In this document: positions 1 through 8,224 of the stretch, in pieces
Position numbering within the stretch: the first letter of the stretch is position 1
Layout: each line of letters begins with the position of its first letter
DNA from: CAJBLF01 sp041679065
GTDB lineage: Bacteria; Patescibacteriota; Gracilibacteria; Absconditabacterales; Absconditicoccaceae
Length of the DNA: 16,339 bases
Assembly: GCA_041679065.1 (NCBI GenBank)
Contig: JBBABI010000023.1
Span: 1-16,339 of the forward strand
Direction of reading: 5' to 3'
Made by a program: the position numbers and the translations under genes
Notes under the pieces: model-generated
Databases searched by the model: none
What the model was told of the DNA's origin: nothing
Seen by the model: the letters and a program-made list of their open reading frames with translations, nothing else

Positions 1-483
1 GAACTCAATGACGCGTATATTTTTGCATACACTATTGGTATCACCACACAACCTACCATCCAACAAGCAGATCTAGCCGACACCCTCATCAGGAAACATC
101 TTGCGAAAATGATCAGCAATTTTGCCGTCAAACAGCTTGGACAGATACCTAATACTTGATTAGTCTGTAGTTTCACTGATATGGACGATGAAAGCATTGA
201 GATGAAATTTTACGCCAAAACTGCTTGTCAGCTTGGACTCATGTGATTGGATGTGAATGGCGTTCCGATAAGCACATTTAATCCTAATGGAAAAGTAACT
301 AGAGCACAATTTGGCACTGTTCTTTCTAGAGCATTATATGGAGATCTATATAATCGATGAACACCCTATTATCTCAATCATCTCAATGCACTTAAGATAA
401 ACAACATCATTACCAACACTGATCCCAGTCTACAAGAGCTGAGAGGATATGTAATGCTGATGTTGATGAGAGCAATAGATTAA
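1..483 (+). CDS. SLH-domain surface protein, 3' part (code 25)
   Basis: This is the C-terminal 160 codons of a protein that begins before the window, ending at TAA 481-483. The stretch FNPNGKVTRAQF, preceded by FTDMDD and a helix ending in CQLGLMGLDVNG, matches the S-layer homology (SLH) pattern: FxD, a helix, Gly-rich turn, F-x-P, then a TRAQ helix. SLH domains normally tether exported proteins to the cell wall. Three in-frame TGA codons (157-159, 244-246, 358-360) interrupt a standard reading. The one at 244 falls in the G-(I/L)-M-x-G turn, where glycine is expected, so the gene supports UGA=Gly. A following stretch (DPSLQELRGYVMLMLMRAID) may be a degenerate further repeat. It is convergent with the next gene, with a shared terminator between them. 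The start, signal peptide and any other domains are outside the window. Confidence 0.85.
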
Positions 484-517
484 GCCTATAAATACTATAA
501 TCAATCATAAATCCCAT

Positions 518-552
518 AAAAAAAATTCTTGCTACCACACAAGGATTTTTTT
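518..552. terminator. Bidirectional terminator hairpin
   Basis: AAAAAAATTCTTG (ending 531) pairs with CAAGGATTTTTTT (from 540) through 13 base pairs with one G-U wobble and an 8-base loop. A-run before and T-run after make it work on either strand. It lies just after the stop of the SLH gene and, beyond the repeat tract, serves the convergent gene ending at 719. Confidence 0.75.
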
Positions 553-571
553 ATATCTTTAAATATCAATT

Positions 572-718
572 TCCATATTTCCATCTTTCCACTTTTCCAT
601 CTTTCAATCTTTCCACTTTTCCATCTTTCCATTTTCCATCTTTCAACCTTTCCATCTTTCCACCTTTCAATCTTTCCATCTTTCAACCTTTCCATCTTTC
701 CACTTTCCACCTTTCCAA
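572..718. repeat. Polypyrimidine tandem repeat (CCATCTTTC family)
   Basis: About 147 bases of degenerate tandem units such as CCATCTTTCCA, CTTTCAATC and CTTTTCCAT, with a 9-10 base period. The minus strand is pure purine-rich and gives a spurious open frame of repeated ERWKDGK-like residues. It sits between two convergent genes, immediately after the stop of the minus-strand gene. No function is visible. Copy-number variation and H-DNA formation are possible for a mirror-like purine tract. Confidence 0.85.
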
Positions 719-1654
719 TTACTTCCTCTTCGCAGTAGATCTTCTATATACAAGATACAAGACAAACGTGATAAACAAAGCGACAAGAATATTTTCTGTA
801 GGTCCTACATGAGGAACAGTTTTGATGGTAGTAGTCGTAGTCTTTGGTGTTGTTCACGTAACACCGGAAACGGTGAAAGTATAACGTTTCTCTCTTCCAC
901 CATTATTTGGCAGGAAATTGACGATAAATTCGCCGTTCCTGGAAACAGTGAAATCATATCTTTCCGTAGACATATTTACCGTAGCCAATTTATTGAAAAT
1001 CCTCATATTTGGATCTCGAAGAAGAATATCTACTTTATCTGATCCATCTATGGCTGTTCGTCTGCACGTTACCGTCCTGCTTGTAGTATAGGTACAACTG
1101 ACATTAGCTAAATTCATATCAGCTCATGCACTTGCATGCGTCAATAGTGTTGTTCACGTAGTATACAGACCTTCTCCTGTAGATTGAGTAGAAAGTTGGA
1201 TCCAGAGTTCATTAGAAATCTCTACCATGATATTGTTTTGAGTTTTGGGAGCTACGAAAAGATAATAAACTTTAGTCGGATCCAGGCTATCAGCCACAGC
1301 ATTTAATTCCATCGTGATACTGGAACCTACTGTAGTGAAATCAAATGTCTTTTCTTTGGTCTGATCCAAAAGTGTCGGAGTAGTAAAGATATCATCCAAA
1401 GGATACTGTCAGTACATCACGGTATATCTTTTGATGGTAGTACCAAGATCATCTTGGACAACTGGAGAAGTGATAACTACCTTAGAAGTCGTTATTTGAC
1501 TAATAGATATCTTTTGTAACGATGTATACCCGAAAGCCGTATCAGTAGAAAGATTATCTATCCGATCCCATACATTTCATGTGGTCGCATGCGTCACTCC
1601 CACAAACAATAAACCGAATAGACAGAGCTTGGAAAAGGTTGAAAAAAATTTCAT
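719..1654 (-). CDS. Secreted protein with C-terminal membrane anchor (code 25)
   Basis: A 311-residue protein. The N-terminus MKFFSTFSKLCLFGLLFVGV is a signal peptide with a probable cut after VTHA. The middle is rich in beta-type sequence (KISISQITTSKVVITSP, KVYYLFVAP), resembling fibronectin III or Ig-like domains, although no family is certain. A Thr-rich linker (TTPKTTTTT) leads to VGPTENILVALFITFVLYLV and a basic tail RRSTAKRK, so the protein is likely anchored at the C-terminus and faces outward. This tripartite end resembles a sorting signal, but no LPxTG is present. Five TGA codons must be read as glycine to join signal peptide, body and anchor. Without this the gene breaks into at least two fragments. 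A TTGCAA-N16-TATAAA promoter lies just upstream. ATG at 1654 is chosen because the signal peptide begins there. Confidence 0.88.
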
Positions 1655-1684
1655 GACCTTATGATAGGGGATAAAAACGTAAAC

Positions 1685-1712
1685 TTTATACTCAAAATAT
1701 GTGGCATTGCAA
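1685..1712 (-). promoter_or_regulatory. Promoter TTGCAA-N16-TATAAA
   Basis: On the minus strand, TTGCAA (1712-1707) and TATAAA (1690-1685) are separated by 16 bases, 30 bases before the ATG at 1654. It fits a sigma-70-like promoter for the anchored secreted protein. The same -35 hexamer and spacing recur at 1866-1893 and 13364-13391. Confidence 0.6.
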
Positions 1713-1764
1713 ATATTTCTTTCATCATTCTCTATCGTCATTCCAGTACCTTATCATCATCCAG

Positions 1765-1855
1765 AATCCTCTGTTTTTTTATCCTCTGTTTTTTTATCCT
1801 CTGGAATCCTCTGTTTCTCATCTTCTGCAATCCTCCGTTCATCCTCTGACATCCT
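1765..1855. repeat. ATCCTCTG tandem repeat
   Basis: Several imperfect direct repeats of ATCCTCTG, two followed by a T7 run, then diverging to ATCTTCTG, ATCCTCCG and ATCCTCTG. The intergenic span 1655-1966 holds this array, two divergent promoters and a second array at 1902-1966. I see no gene in it; short open frames here are products of the repeat. Confidence 0.75.
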
Positions 1856-1865
1856 GTTTCAAAAT

Positions 1866-1893
1866 TTGCAAAAAAAACATTTCTGGATATACT
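1866..1893 (+). promoter_or_regulatory. Promoter TTGCAA-N16-TATACT
   Basis: TTGCAA (1866-1871) and TATACT (1888-1893), spacer 16. It is identical in both hexamers and spacing to the site at 13364-13391. It would start a leader of about 65 bases carrying the 1902-1966 repeats, upstream of the TrmB-like gene and the large membrane protein. Confidence 0.6.
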
Positions 1894-1901
1894 TATAAAG
1901 T

Positions 1902-1966
1902 CGACTAAACGACTAAACGATCAAACGAAAAAACGATCATTTTATCATTTTATCACTTTATCACTC
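1902..1966. repeat. Two short tandem arrays in the 5' leader
   Basis: CGACTAAA twice, then CGATCAAA and CGAAAAAA, followed by TTTATCAT, TTTATCAC, TTTATCAC, ending directly at the ATG at 1967. There is no Shine-Dalgarno site, so the repeats form the whole translation-initiation region. Changes in repeat number could alter expression of the downstream regulator; this is inference. Confidence 0.65.
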
Positions 1967-2725
1967 ATGGATAATAATCTTATTTGATACCTTACCAATT
2001 ATGGTTTCTCTGAAAAGGAATCCAAGGTTTATCTGATGCTGATCGAAATGGGCAGCAGTATCGCCAGCACCATCGCTAGACGTGCAGAAATCAATAGATG
2101 AACTACCTATTCTATTTTGGAAGATCTCAAAAGAAGGGGTATTGTAAATGAAATGACCAAAGATGGAGTAAAATATTACAGCGCTATCAGCCCTGAAATC
2201 CTTTTCAAAAAGCACGAAGAAAATTACGAAAAACTGAAATCACAGCTACCGGAAATTCTCGCGGTAAGCAATAAATTCGGCACTAAACCCAAAACACAGT
2301 TTTTTGAATGATTTGAAGGACTCAAAAAAGTCTTTGAAGAAGTATTGCTAGCAGGGAAGACAATGACTGCACCCTATCTGAGTTTTGTCGGAGCAGCTAA
2401 GATGGATCCAAGAGTGGAAAAATACATCTACAACGAATTTATCCCGCAAAGACAAAAAATCAAAACAAAGACCAAGGCAATTATGTCCAAAGATAATTCT
2501 GAATATGCTAAATATCACAAAAAAAATCACAATACAATTATTGTAGAGAAACCGCTTTTTAACTTATGAAATGAAATAGTCGTCTACGGAACAAATAAAG
2601 TAGCCGTCCTGATGTATGCGACCGACGAAATGTGCGGACTCATCATTGAAAGCCAGACGCTTCATGACGCATTGACCAGCGTATTCAATTTGGTTCGAGA
2701 CATTTACCGACATAAAAAGAAATAA
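1967..2725 (+). CDS. TrmB-family transcriptional regulator (code 25)
   Basis: A 252-residue protein. Residues 10-75 form a winged helix-turn-helix of the TrmB type: GFSEKESKVYLMLIEMG, then SIASTIARRAEINRGTTYSI as the recognition region, then LEDLKRRGIV and the wing. Residues 78-105 are a charged linker helix (EILFKKHEENYEKLKSQL). The C-terminal half (TAPYLSFVGAAKMDPRVEKY to the end) is like the effector domain of TrmB-like proteins, including VVYGTNKVAVLMYATDEMCGLIIE, which resembles the PLD-like fold often found there. Four TGA codons encode glycine, including the one in INRGTTYSI, where a standard reading would stop within the DNA-binding domain. It ends 2 bases before the large membrane protein, so the two are probably co-transcribed and the regulator may control that unit. 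The ligand is unknown. Confidence 0.88.
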
Positions 2726-2727
2726 GT

Positions 2728-5106
2728 ATGCTCAAAAAGACCATTCATCGAACAAGTCAGAAACTGCAGAACATGGATCAAACCCTTAATGGCCCCGATC
2801 CAAGATTTGTCAGTTACAGAGAAAATGGCAAGGATATATCAGTAGAAAAAGCAGATATCAATGCAGACCATGCTCATAGTTATATCGGGAAAATGAGGAC
2901 AGATGGAGAATGAACATATTCTGATGAAGTGATCACCGCATTACTTAGTTACTTCATAACCCATACCAAAAAAGATGAAAAGATAGTCATTGAACTTGCA
3001 AACCAAGTAAGCGAGCTGCTCAACGAGACACCAGACAAGGAAGAATATACAACCGTTGATGAACAAAAAAAACATATAATAGCTATGACGAAAAAGATAA
3101 ACAAGAAAAGAATAAACGATGTCGAGATCATCGATATTGAAGAAAACAATAAGGAGCTATTCACTGTAATGAAATCGCAAGGAATTTCATGACTGGATAA
3201 TAATTGAACGAAGCCAGAAATTCCTGAAGATCATTTTACAAGCCTTGATATAGCGAAATATCTCTATCGAATATGCCAAAACGACCCCCTGTATTTCCAA
3301 GCAATCAAAGATCTCAAACCCAATGAATTGAAAGAGAAAACAGGAGATTCTGATTATTATTGAATGATCGAACTCGCAATCCGCATCAATGCTTTGCTTC
3401 ACGGAATCACCCTGCAATGATGAGTAGGCAGACAAAAAAAATATGATGCACTGCTACTCAAACACATCAATACCCACATTTCCGAGTATCCCTTGTTGGA
3501 TAATTTGAAAATATTCTGTGAAAAGAAGTTGGAAGGAAAATCATTCTGATGATTGTATTTTGATACGGAAAAATCAGAGCAATTGGCGGAAAAAATAGCG
3601 CAAAAAAACAAAATCGCTTTCAAATGGAAAATGATAGTAGCGATTACTGCATGAGCGATCGCATGAGCACTATGAACAGTGGAAATATGAGATTATCTAC
3701 AATCCAAGAAGATAGAAAAACAGCAACAAGAAACCATCAAAGAGATATTTGAAAACAAAAGAGTTTTTCGATCATGAGATATGGCATCATGAGAATATGA
3801 GGGTCAAGAAAAAATTGAACGAATTAATAAATATATCCAACAAATATATGAGAGATTTCTCTTCCGTTATTGATCTCTAGGCAAATTTTCGAAGGACACT
3901 TCACAATTCAAATCCAAAATCGTTGATTGTCTCAATAATCAGGATGTACTGAATATAATGGGTAATTATAATGACAATATATGTCTAGAAGATAAAGTGA
4001 TCGATGATTATTTGATCCCGAATAACATAGGGGAATTCAAAACGGCAGATGTACCGACCACTCCGTATGAAATTTACAAACCATATACCGAAGCATTTAT
4101 CAATACAATATTGCTTGACAAGGATTTTGAAAGTACGTGGGATTCAACATACAAGACCAGGTCATGATATAGGGGAATGAATGCAGTCTCACATGATGTA
4201 GAGGATATAGGGGAATATAGTCTCAAAGATGCCTGATGGTATGGAAACGGCGATCAAAGATACAGACTTGCCATCAATACCAGTGGAAAAAAATACATTC
4301 TTGCAACAAGAGTATATTATTGAAAATTTGATAAAGAGAAAAATAATGAACTCTATACCCAATATGCCAAAGAGCTTGCCATAGATTTTCTGAAACAAAA
4401 CAAACCAGTCATAAACAAAGTACTTGATCAATATCTTATTCGTTTTTATAAAAATAATGATCGCTCCTATGGGGAAGATCATCTTCCACGACAAATAGAA
4501 AATTTTCTTATTAAGGATTTCCTTTACCAATGAATGCTCGAAAAAATAGAGAAGAATCAAATAGATAAAATCATCGCTTATCTCGATGAATTCGTTATTA
4601 CCAATAAGGATACACTTCAGAAATTGACAGGAGATGTGAATAGCAACCTCATACCAAACGGCGTATTCCAGGAATATGAAGAGGCGATGCAAAACACGAT
4701 ACAAGACTATGATACTATTTTTAAAAACCATTCATGGCTTCCCTCAGACGATATAACCAAAGAATGATTAGCAGTAAAATATATAGGAAAATATGCGTAC
4801 AGCGATGGCAAAACGACATATGATATAGGATATGTTATATTGGACGGAAAAAAATATCTCTACGCGTACAATTCTAAGGAAAGAATTTATGCTCGGCAAA
4901 AAAATTCCTTCGGAGTATATTATGGAAACCTAGTGGCACTGGATTATTTCAAAACCAAATCAGCCTTTCTCCAGAAAAAAATCCTCCTTGAGAAGAAACT
5001 CAAAAGCGCTTCGCAGAAACACCAGGAAAGACCATTGAAAAATGACTCGCTACCAACGTTTTCCGATTACGTCAAAAACAATCCCAAAGGTATGGGTTCA
5101 AGATAA
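2728..5106 (+). CDS. Large single-pass membrane protein, uncharacterised (code 25)
   Basis: A 792-residue protein that I do not recognise. Residues 1-300 are mostly helical and charged. One transmembrane segment lies at about 302-322 (KMIVAITAGAIAGALGTVEI), followed by a coiled-coil-like KKIEKQQQETIKEIF. Residues 340-792 are likely on the other side of the membrane and end with a beta-rich YSDGKTTYDIGYVILDGKK region and a basic Lys-rich tail. There is no N-terminal signal peptide, so the first 300 residues are probably cytoplasmic. About 20 of 49 glycines are TGA, the highest count in the window, and four of them are in or just after the membrane segment where they build a Gly-x4-Gly-x2-Gly helix-packing face. 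All stops except the last are TGA and the frame is otherwise unbroken over 2.4 kb, which is strong evidence for code 25. Tight 2-base spacing links it to the TrmB-like regulator. Confidence 0.85.
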
Positions 5107-5132
5107 GAAATCATTGAAATTTGATGTTTTTT

Positions 5133-5155
5133 ATATAAACTATCATTGTTTATAT
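5133..5155. promoter_or_regulatory. Palindromic operator-like site upstream of TA pair
   Basis: ATATAAAC (5133-5140) and GTTTATAT (5148-5155) form a perfect 8-base inverted repeat with a 7-base spacer. It lies 16 bases before the DUF433 start and overlaps AT-rich sequence that could be the -10 region. Toxin-antitoxin operons are usually autoregulated through such palindromes. That this one is an operator is inference. Confidence 0.5.
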
Positions 5156-5171
5156 AGTTACCGCTTCCATT

Positions 5172-5393
5172 ATGACATTCCAATGTATAGAGATTAACCC
5201 CAAAATATGTTTTGGTAAACCAGTATTCAAGGGGACAAGGATACCCGTTACTTTGATTTTGGAATTATTAAGCAAAGGCCGAACCACAAAAAAAGTTCTT
5301 CAAGAATATCCTACTTTGAAACCCACATATCTGAAAGAAGTTTTTTTGTTCGCCAAAAGTTTAATTACTAATGAAGAAGTAGTCTATGCTTAG
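5172..5393 (+). CDS. DUF433 antitoxin-like protein
   Basis: A 73-residue protein of the DUF433 family: it has the typical CIEINPKICFGKPVFKGTRI core (family pattern: I-x-x-x-P-x-I-x-x-G-x-P-x-[IV]-x-G-TRIPV), then PVTLILELLSKGRT and a helix-turn-helix-like tail. DUF433 proteins are commonly paired with DUF5615 PIN-like nucleases as type II antitoxins and are predicted DNA binders. No TGA occurs in this short frame; its three glycines are GGN. The stop is TAG (5391-5393) and overlaps the start of the next gene. ATG at 5172 gives the full family length, and no Shine-Dalgarno site precedes it. Confidence 0.88.
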   Translation: MTFQCIEINPKICFGKPVFKGTRIPVTLILELLSKGRTTKKVLQEYPTLKPTYLKEVFLFAKSLITNEEVVYA

Positions 5394-5736
5394 CATCATC
5401 TGCGATGAAAATATCCCTTATAGCTATACAGAGATTCTAAAGAAGTTGTGATATAAAGTTATTCATATTGGGAAAGACTTTTCTGGCATCACGGACATGG
5501 AAGTATTGGATATGGTCTTTCATCATAAGGCTATATTGATCACCAATGACAAGGATTTCGGGATGTTATCATATTCCTTCCCCAAGAAAAACCGAAAATC
5601 TATAGTATTGATTCTCGTAAGAGATGTGACGCAAAAAAATCGCATTATAGAATTTATAAAAAGCAAGAAATGTGTTTGTGGAACGTTCGCCGTCATTGAT
5701 AGCGACAAAACAAGAATCAGAAAGTTTTCAAAATAA
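5386..5736 (+). CDS. DUF5615 PIN-like toxin (code 25)
   Basis: A 116-residue DUF5615 family protein, the PIN-like (Mut7-C type) partner of DUF433. Acidic motifs are visible: IICDENIPY at the N-terminus (family DEN) and ILITNDKDFGML in the middle (family T-x-D-x-DF), matching the predicted metal-binding carboxylates of a ribonuclease. The family consensus LREAGHDVVHV is here LKKLGYKVIHI, and its glycine is a TGA codon, so the gene supports UGA=Gly at a conserved position. The ATG at 5386-5388 overlaps the upstream TAG, giving translational coupling with the antitoxin. A hairpin with T8 ends the operon at 5784. Toxin activity is inferred from the family and gene order. Confidence 0.9.
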
Positions 5737-5758
5737 CTTTCAAGCAAAATTCAACTCA

Positions 5759-5784
5759 CGACTAGTTTTCTAGGCGTTTTTTTT
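5759..5784 (+). terminator. Rho-independent terminator after TA operon
   Basis: CGaCTAG TTTT CTAGgCG (5759-5776) forms a stem with one mismatch, followed by T8 (5777-5784). It ends the DUF433/DUF5615 transcript. Confidence 0.75.
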
Positions 5785-5837
5785 ATTTCACTCGTTACTC
5801 GTTACTCATATGTTGATGCTCGTCAACAGCACTTTTT
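5785..5837. repeat. Intergenic repeat module, copy A
   Basis: ATTTCACTCGTTACTCGTTACTC joined to ATATGTTGATG, with a hairpin TGTTGA/TCAACA (5811-5828) and a T-run. A close copy with additional GAAACTCGTTACTC units occurs at 10628-10700. In both places the module sits after a terminator and before a TTGACA promoter. Confidence 0.7.
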
Positions 5838-5849
5838 CGTTATGCTACA

Positions 5850-5877
5850 TTGACATTTATTATATATTGTATATGAT
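5850..5877 (+). promoter_or_regulatory. Promoter TTGACA-N16-TATGAT
   Basis: TTGACA (5850-5855) and TATGAT (5872-5877), spacer 16 bases, 31 bases before the radical SAM start. It is a good sigma-70-like promoter. The surrounding ATTGACATT also appears at 10713 and 14235. Confidence 0.7.
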
Positions 5878-5907
5878 GTGGGCGTTTAATTGCTAACCCA
5901 AACTTCC

Positions 5908-7185
5908 ATGACTGAAACCAACCTCAATAAAAAACCTTGATTCCTTGAAAAACTATTCAGTTCCAAAAAGATTCCTGCGCAACAAGAAGAAAATAAACAG
6001 GAGATAGCTGGATCGTTGATCCTGTGAAGTAGTTCGTATCTCGAGTGCTTAGGGATCGAGCCAGGATATAGGTTTTTGACAATCAATGTCACGGGAGATT
6101 GCAATAATAATTGCGCTGAATGTCGGGTCGATGATATCAGGAAAGAAACTGCACACGATAAATTCACTCTACCTGTGTTGCAATGAATGAACGAGTTATT
6201 GCACATATTCAAAAAGACAGGCGGATATACAGTCTGTGTGATGGCATACGGCGAACCTTTGGTTTGAGAAAATCTGGATCTGATGATCGAATTGGCCAAA
6301 ATCACTGGGAAACTCGATCTTTTTCTTATCGTAAACACCAATGGTGTCTCACTGTCCCAGACAAAGATAGAGATGTTGGACCAACTGAATCCGAACATCG
6401 TCTTCCAGGTCAGTTACAATTCTTTTGAAATACATAGCAATCGCGAGAGCTGGTTTAAGGCAGATTCACGAAAAGAGTTTATCAAAAAGCACCAAAAACA
6501 GATGATTATAAAAAATACAACTTACAATCTCTCAAGGTTTGTCCTGCATACGTATGTCACACCATCTAATGTTGATAGGATGTTTCCCATCAAACAATAT
6601 GCCGATAGCCTTTGAGCAGCTCTGATAGTCACAGAGCCAGGAATCACTGAATGTAACGAAAAAGTTTTTGGAAAAGTAGACATCAAGGAAATGAAAGAAG
6701 TTGCCAGGGAATATTCAGATAATAATCTATGAGCGACAGCTCTTCATGCGGATGGACAATGTGCTTATATTTCCAGAACATGAAACAGGTATGAGGGTAT
6801 AACTCTCTATCCAGGAAACGAAAATGCGTACTATGGGGACAATGGAAACACGATAGGCATTGAACCGTATTTCAGGACATTCAAAAGCTATTCGTTGCAG
6901 AGCTATCAGCAGAGATGATGAATGGATATCGAAGGACGATATAAGACAGCGCAGAAGATAGTGAAGATCATCACTGACAAAGTGCTTGAAAAATTCGGCA
7001 ATTATTATTGTCTCAAAAGACATGCAAGAAATGTAGAAATATCAGAATATTTGCAGCAGATCGATAAAAAATTCAGCGAAGAATTCCCCTATACGGTAAC
7101 GAAAGATGATTATTTCGAACAGATAGAACAGAGAGTTAGTGCAGTGCTGGACAAACAATCAAGTCAAACAAAAAATCTTACATAA
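5908..7185 (+). CDS. Radical SAM enzyme with extra cysteines (code 25)
   Basis: A 425-residue protein. TGDCNNNCAECR at about residues 63-74 is the radical SAM iron-sulfur motif CxxxCxxC, and AYGEPLV is the GEP-type SAM-binding motif. The chain then runs through a TIM-barrel-like segment (LDLFLIVNTNGVSLS, NIVFQVSYNSFE). Further cysteines in VCVMAYG, ITECNEK, DGQCAYIS and YYCLKRH might bind an additional cluster in the C-terminal region, as in degenerate SPASM-like domains, but this is uncertain. Nine TGA codons encode glycine, including LVGENL just after GEP. The substrate is not known. It lacks a Shine-Dalgarno site. The methyltransferase gene starts 92 bases downstream with no terminator between, so read-through is possible. 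The start at 5908 is the only ATG upstream of the cysteine motif that fits the promoter. Confidence 0.88.
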
Positions 7186-7277
7186 AATATTAGCGTAAAG
7201 CATCAAGTGTAAAACTGAAAGCCAAAAAAAACAAAAATTAAAAACAAAATATAAAAATAAAAGAAAGGGTCTTTGCC

Positions 7278-7874
7278 ATGAAAAATCAAGAATTATTCGA
7301 CAAGTATTCCCGTGATAAACATTGGGAAAATCATCCAACAATCCATGCAGATATGTTTGCAAAATTTTTGAAGAATAATCTCAATAAACAAATCCTATCT
7401 TCAGAATTTGTAATTACCGATCTTGGGTGTGGAATAGGTCGTGATGTTGTGCGTTTCAGAGAGCATAGGATTTCGTGTATGGGATTCGATATTGATCATG
7501 AAGCATTGGTATATATCTCCAATCACTATAACATACACGGAACGAATTTTAACTGCTGCAACATTGAAAAACTTCCTTTTCAAAATAGTAGCAAGTATGC
7601 TTATTTCTGCATCAATGTCATGCACTATGTGAATGCATCCAAGGTTATGAAAGAGATGTACAGGACATTAAAGCGTGGAGGCTATGCATTCATTCACTTC
7701 AATCTGCTGATTATCGACGAGAATTATTCGATTGATTATCATCAGAAAAAATCAGATGTGTACGAATTGATAAAGGAATTTGAGATCGTAAGTGAGAATA
7801 TATTCCTGCGTGAAGATTCTAAACCAGTACCCCATACGCATCACATCATGCAATTAATATTAAAAAAACATTAA
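7278..7874 (+). CDS. Class I SAM-dependent methyltransferase
   Basis: A 198-residue protein of the class I (Methyltransf_11/25-like) fold. Motif I is ITDLGCGIGRDVVRF (about residues 47-61), an acidic residue after the second strand (GFDIDHEAL) binds ribose, and CINVMHYV followed by TLKRGGYAFIHFN is the later beta strand and hydrophobic loop. Substrate is unknown. Its seven glycines are all GGN; no TGA occurs. AAAGGG lies 8 bases before the ATG. It is the first gene of a tight cluster of seven genes and follows an A-rich stretch after the radical SAM gene. A role in modifying the same product as the radical SAM enzyme is only a possibility. Confidence 0.85.
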   Translation: MKNQELFDKYSRDKHWENHPTIHADMFAKFLKNNLNKQILSSEFVITDLGCGIGRDVVRFREHRISCMGFDIDHEALVYISNHYNIHGTNFNCCNIEKLPFQNSSKYAYFCINVMHYVNASKVMKEMYRTLKRGGYAFIHFNLLIIDENYSIDYHQKKSDVYELIKEFEIVSENIFLREDSKPVPHTHHIMQLILKKH

Positions 7875-7891
7875 AATTAAGGAGAATAATT

Positions 7892-8224
7892 ATGAAAACA
7901 AAAAAATTACAAAACAGATTATCTGTCTTAAAACAACAAGAAATCATCTTAGAAGATAATACCCTGAGATGGGCTTCCGTATGTAGGATATTTGAGATCA
8001 TTATAAACGATATCCCATCAAAAATGAAAAATATCGAAGAACGGAGTATGACAAATATCAGAAATGTGTACGAAAAAGAGATCCATGAATTGGTGGTGAT
8101 TCAGGAAGAAATTGAAAATATTAATGGGCAACTTATGGATCAAACATCTTTTTATCAGAATTTAATAAAGTTAATCACACGCAAACAAAAAAATCATGAA
8201 AAAAACAAAACAAGAATTATTTGA
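7892..8224 (+). CDS. Small coiled-coil protein ending in TGA
   Basis: A 110-residue, mostly helical, Lys/Glu-rich protein (KLQNRLSVLKQQEI, VVIQEEIENINGQL), likely a coiled coil, of no recognised family. It follows the methyltransferase by 17 bases with AAGGAGA 6 bases before the ATG. It ends with TGA at 8222-8224. If TGA were read as glycine, as elsewhere in the window, translation would run 104 codons further to TAA 8534-8536 in a frame shifted against the next gene. That tail contains a second TGA and looks like random sequence (HRSHSWVWHVWISIACN). I therefore infer that TGA acts as a stop here, unlike its neighbours. The last 29 bases overlap the next gene. Confidence 0.7.
   Translation: MKTKKLQNRLSVLKQQEIILEDNTLRWASVCRIFEIIINDIPSKMKNIEERSMTNIRNVYEKEIHELVVIQEEIENINGQLMDQTSFYQNLIKLITRKQKNHEKNKTRII

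Noticed and set aside
501..710. Minus-strand repetitive ERWKDGK protein
   Set aside because: It is the translation of a simple tandem repeat.
4189..4731. 180-codon minus-strand open frame
   Set aside because: It lies opposite the large membrane protein, which is supported by an unbroken code-25 frame and gene spacing; it is a shadow.
5886..6398. 170-codon minus-strand open frame
   Set aside because: Opposite the radical SAM motif region on the plus strand; no family match and no start signal.
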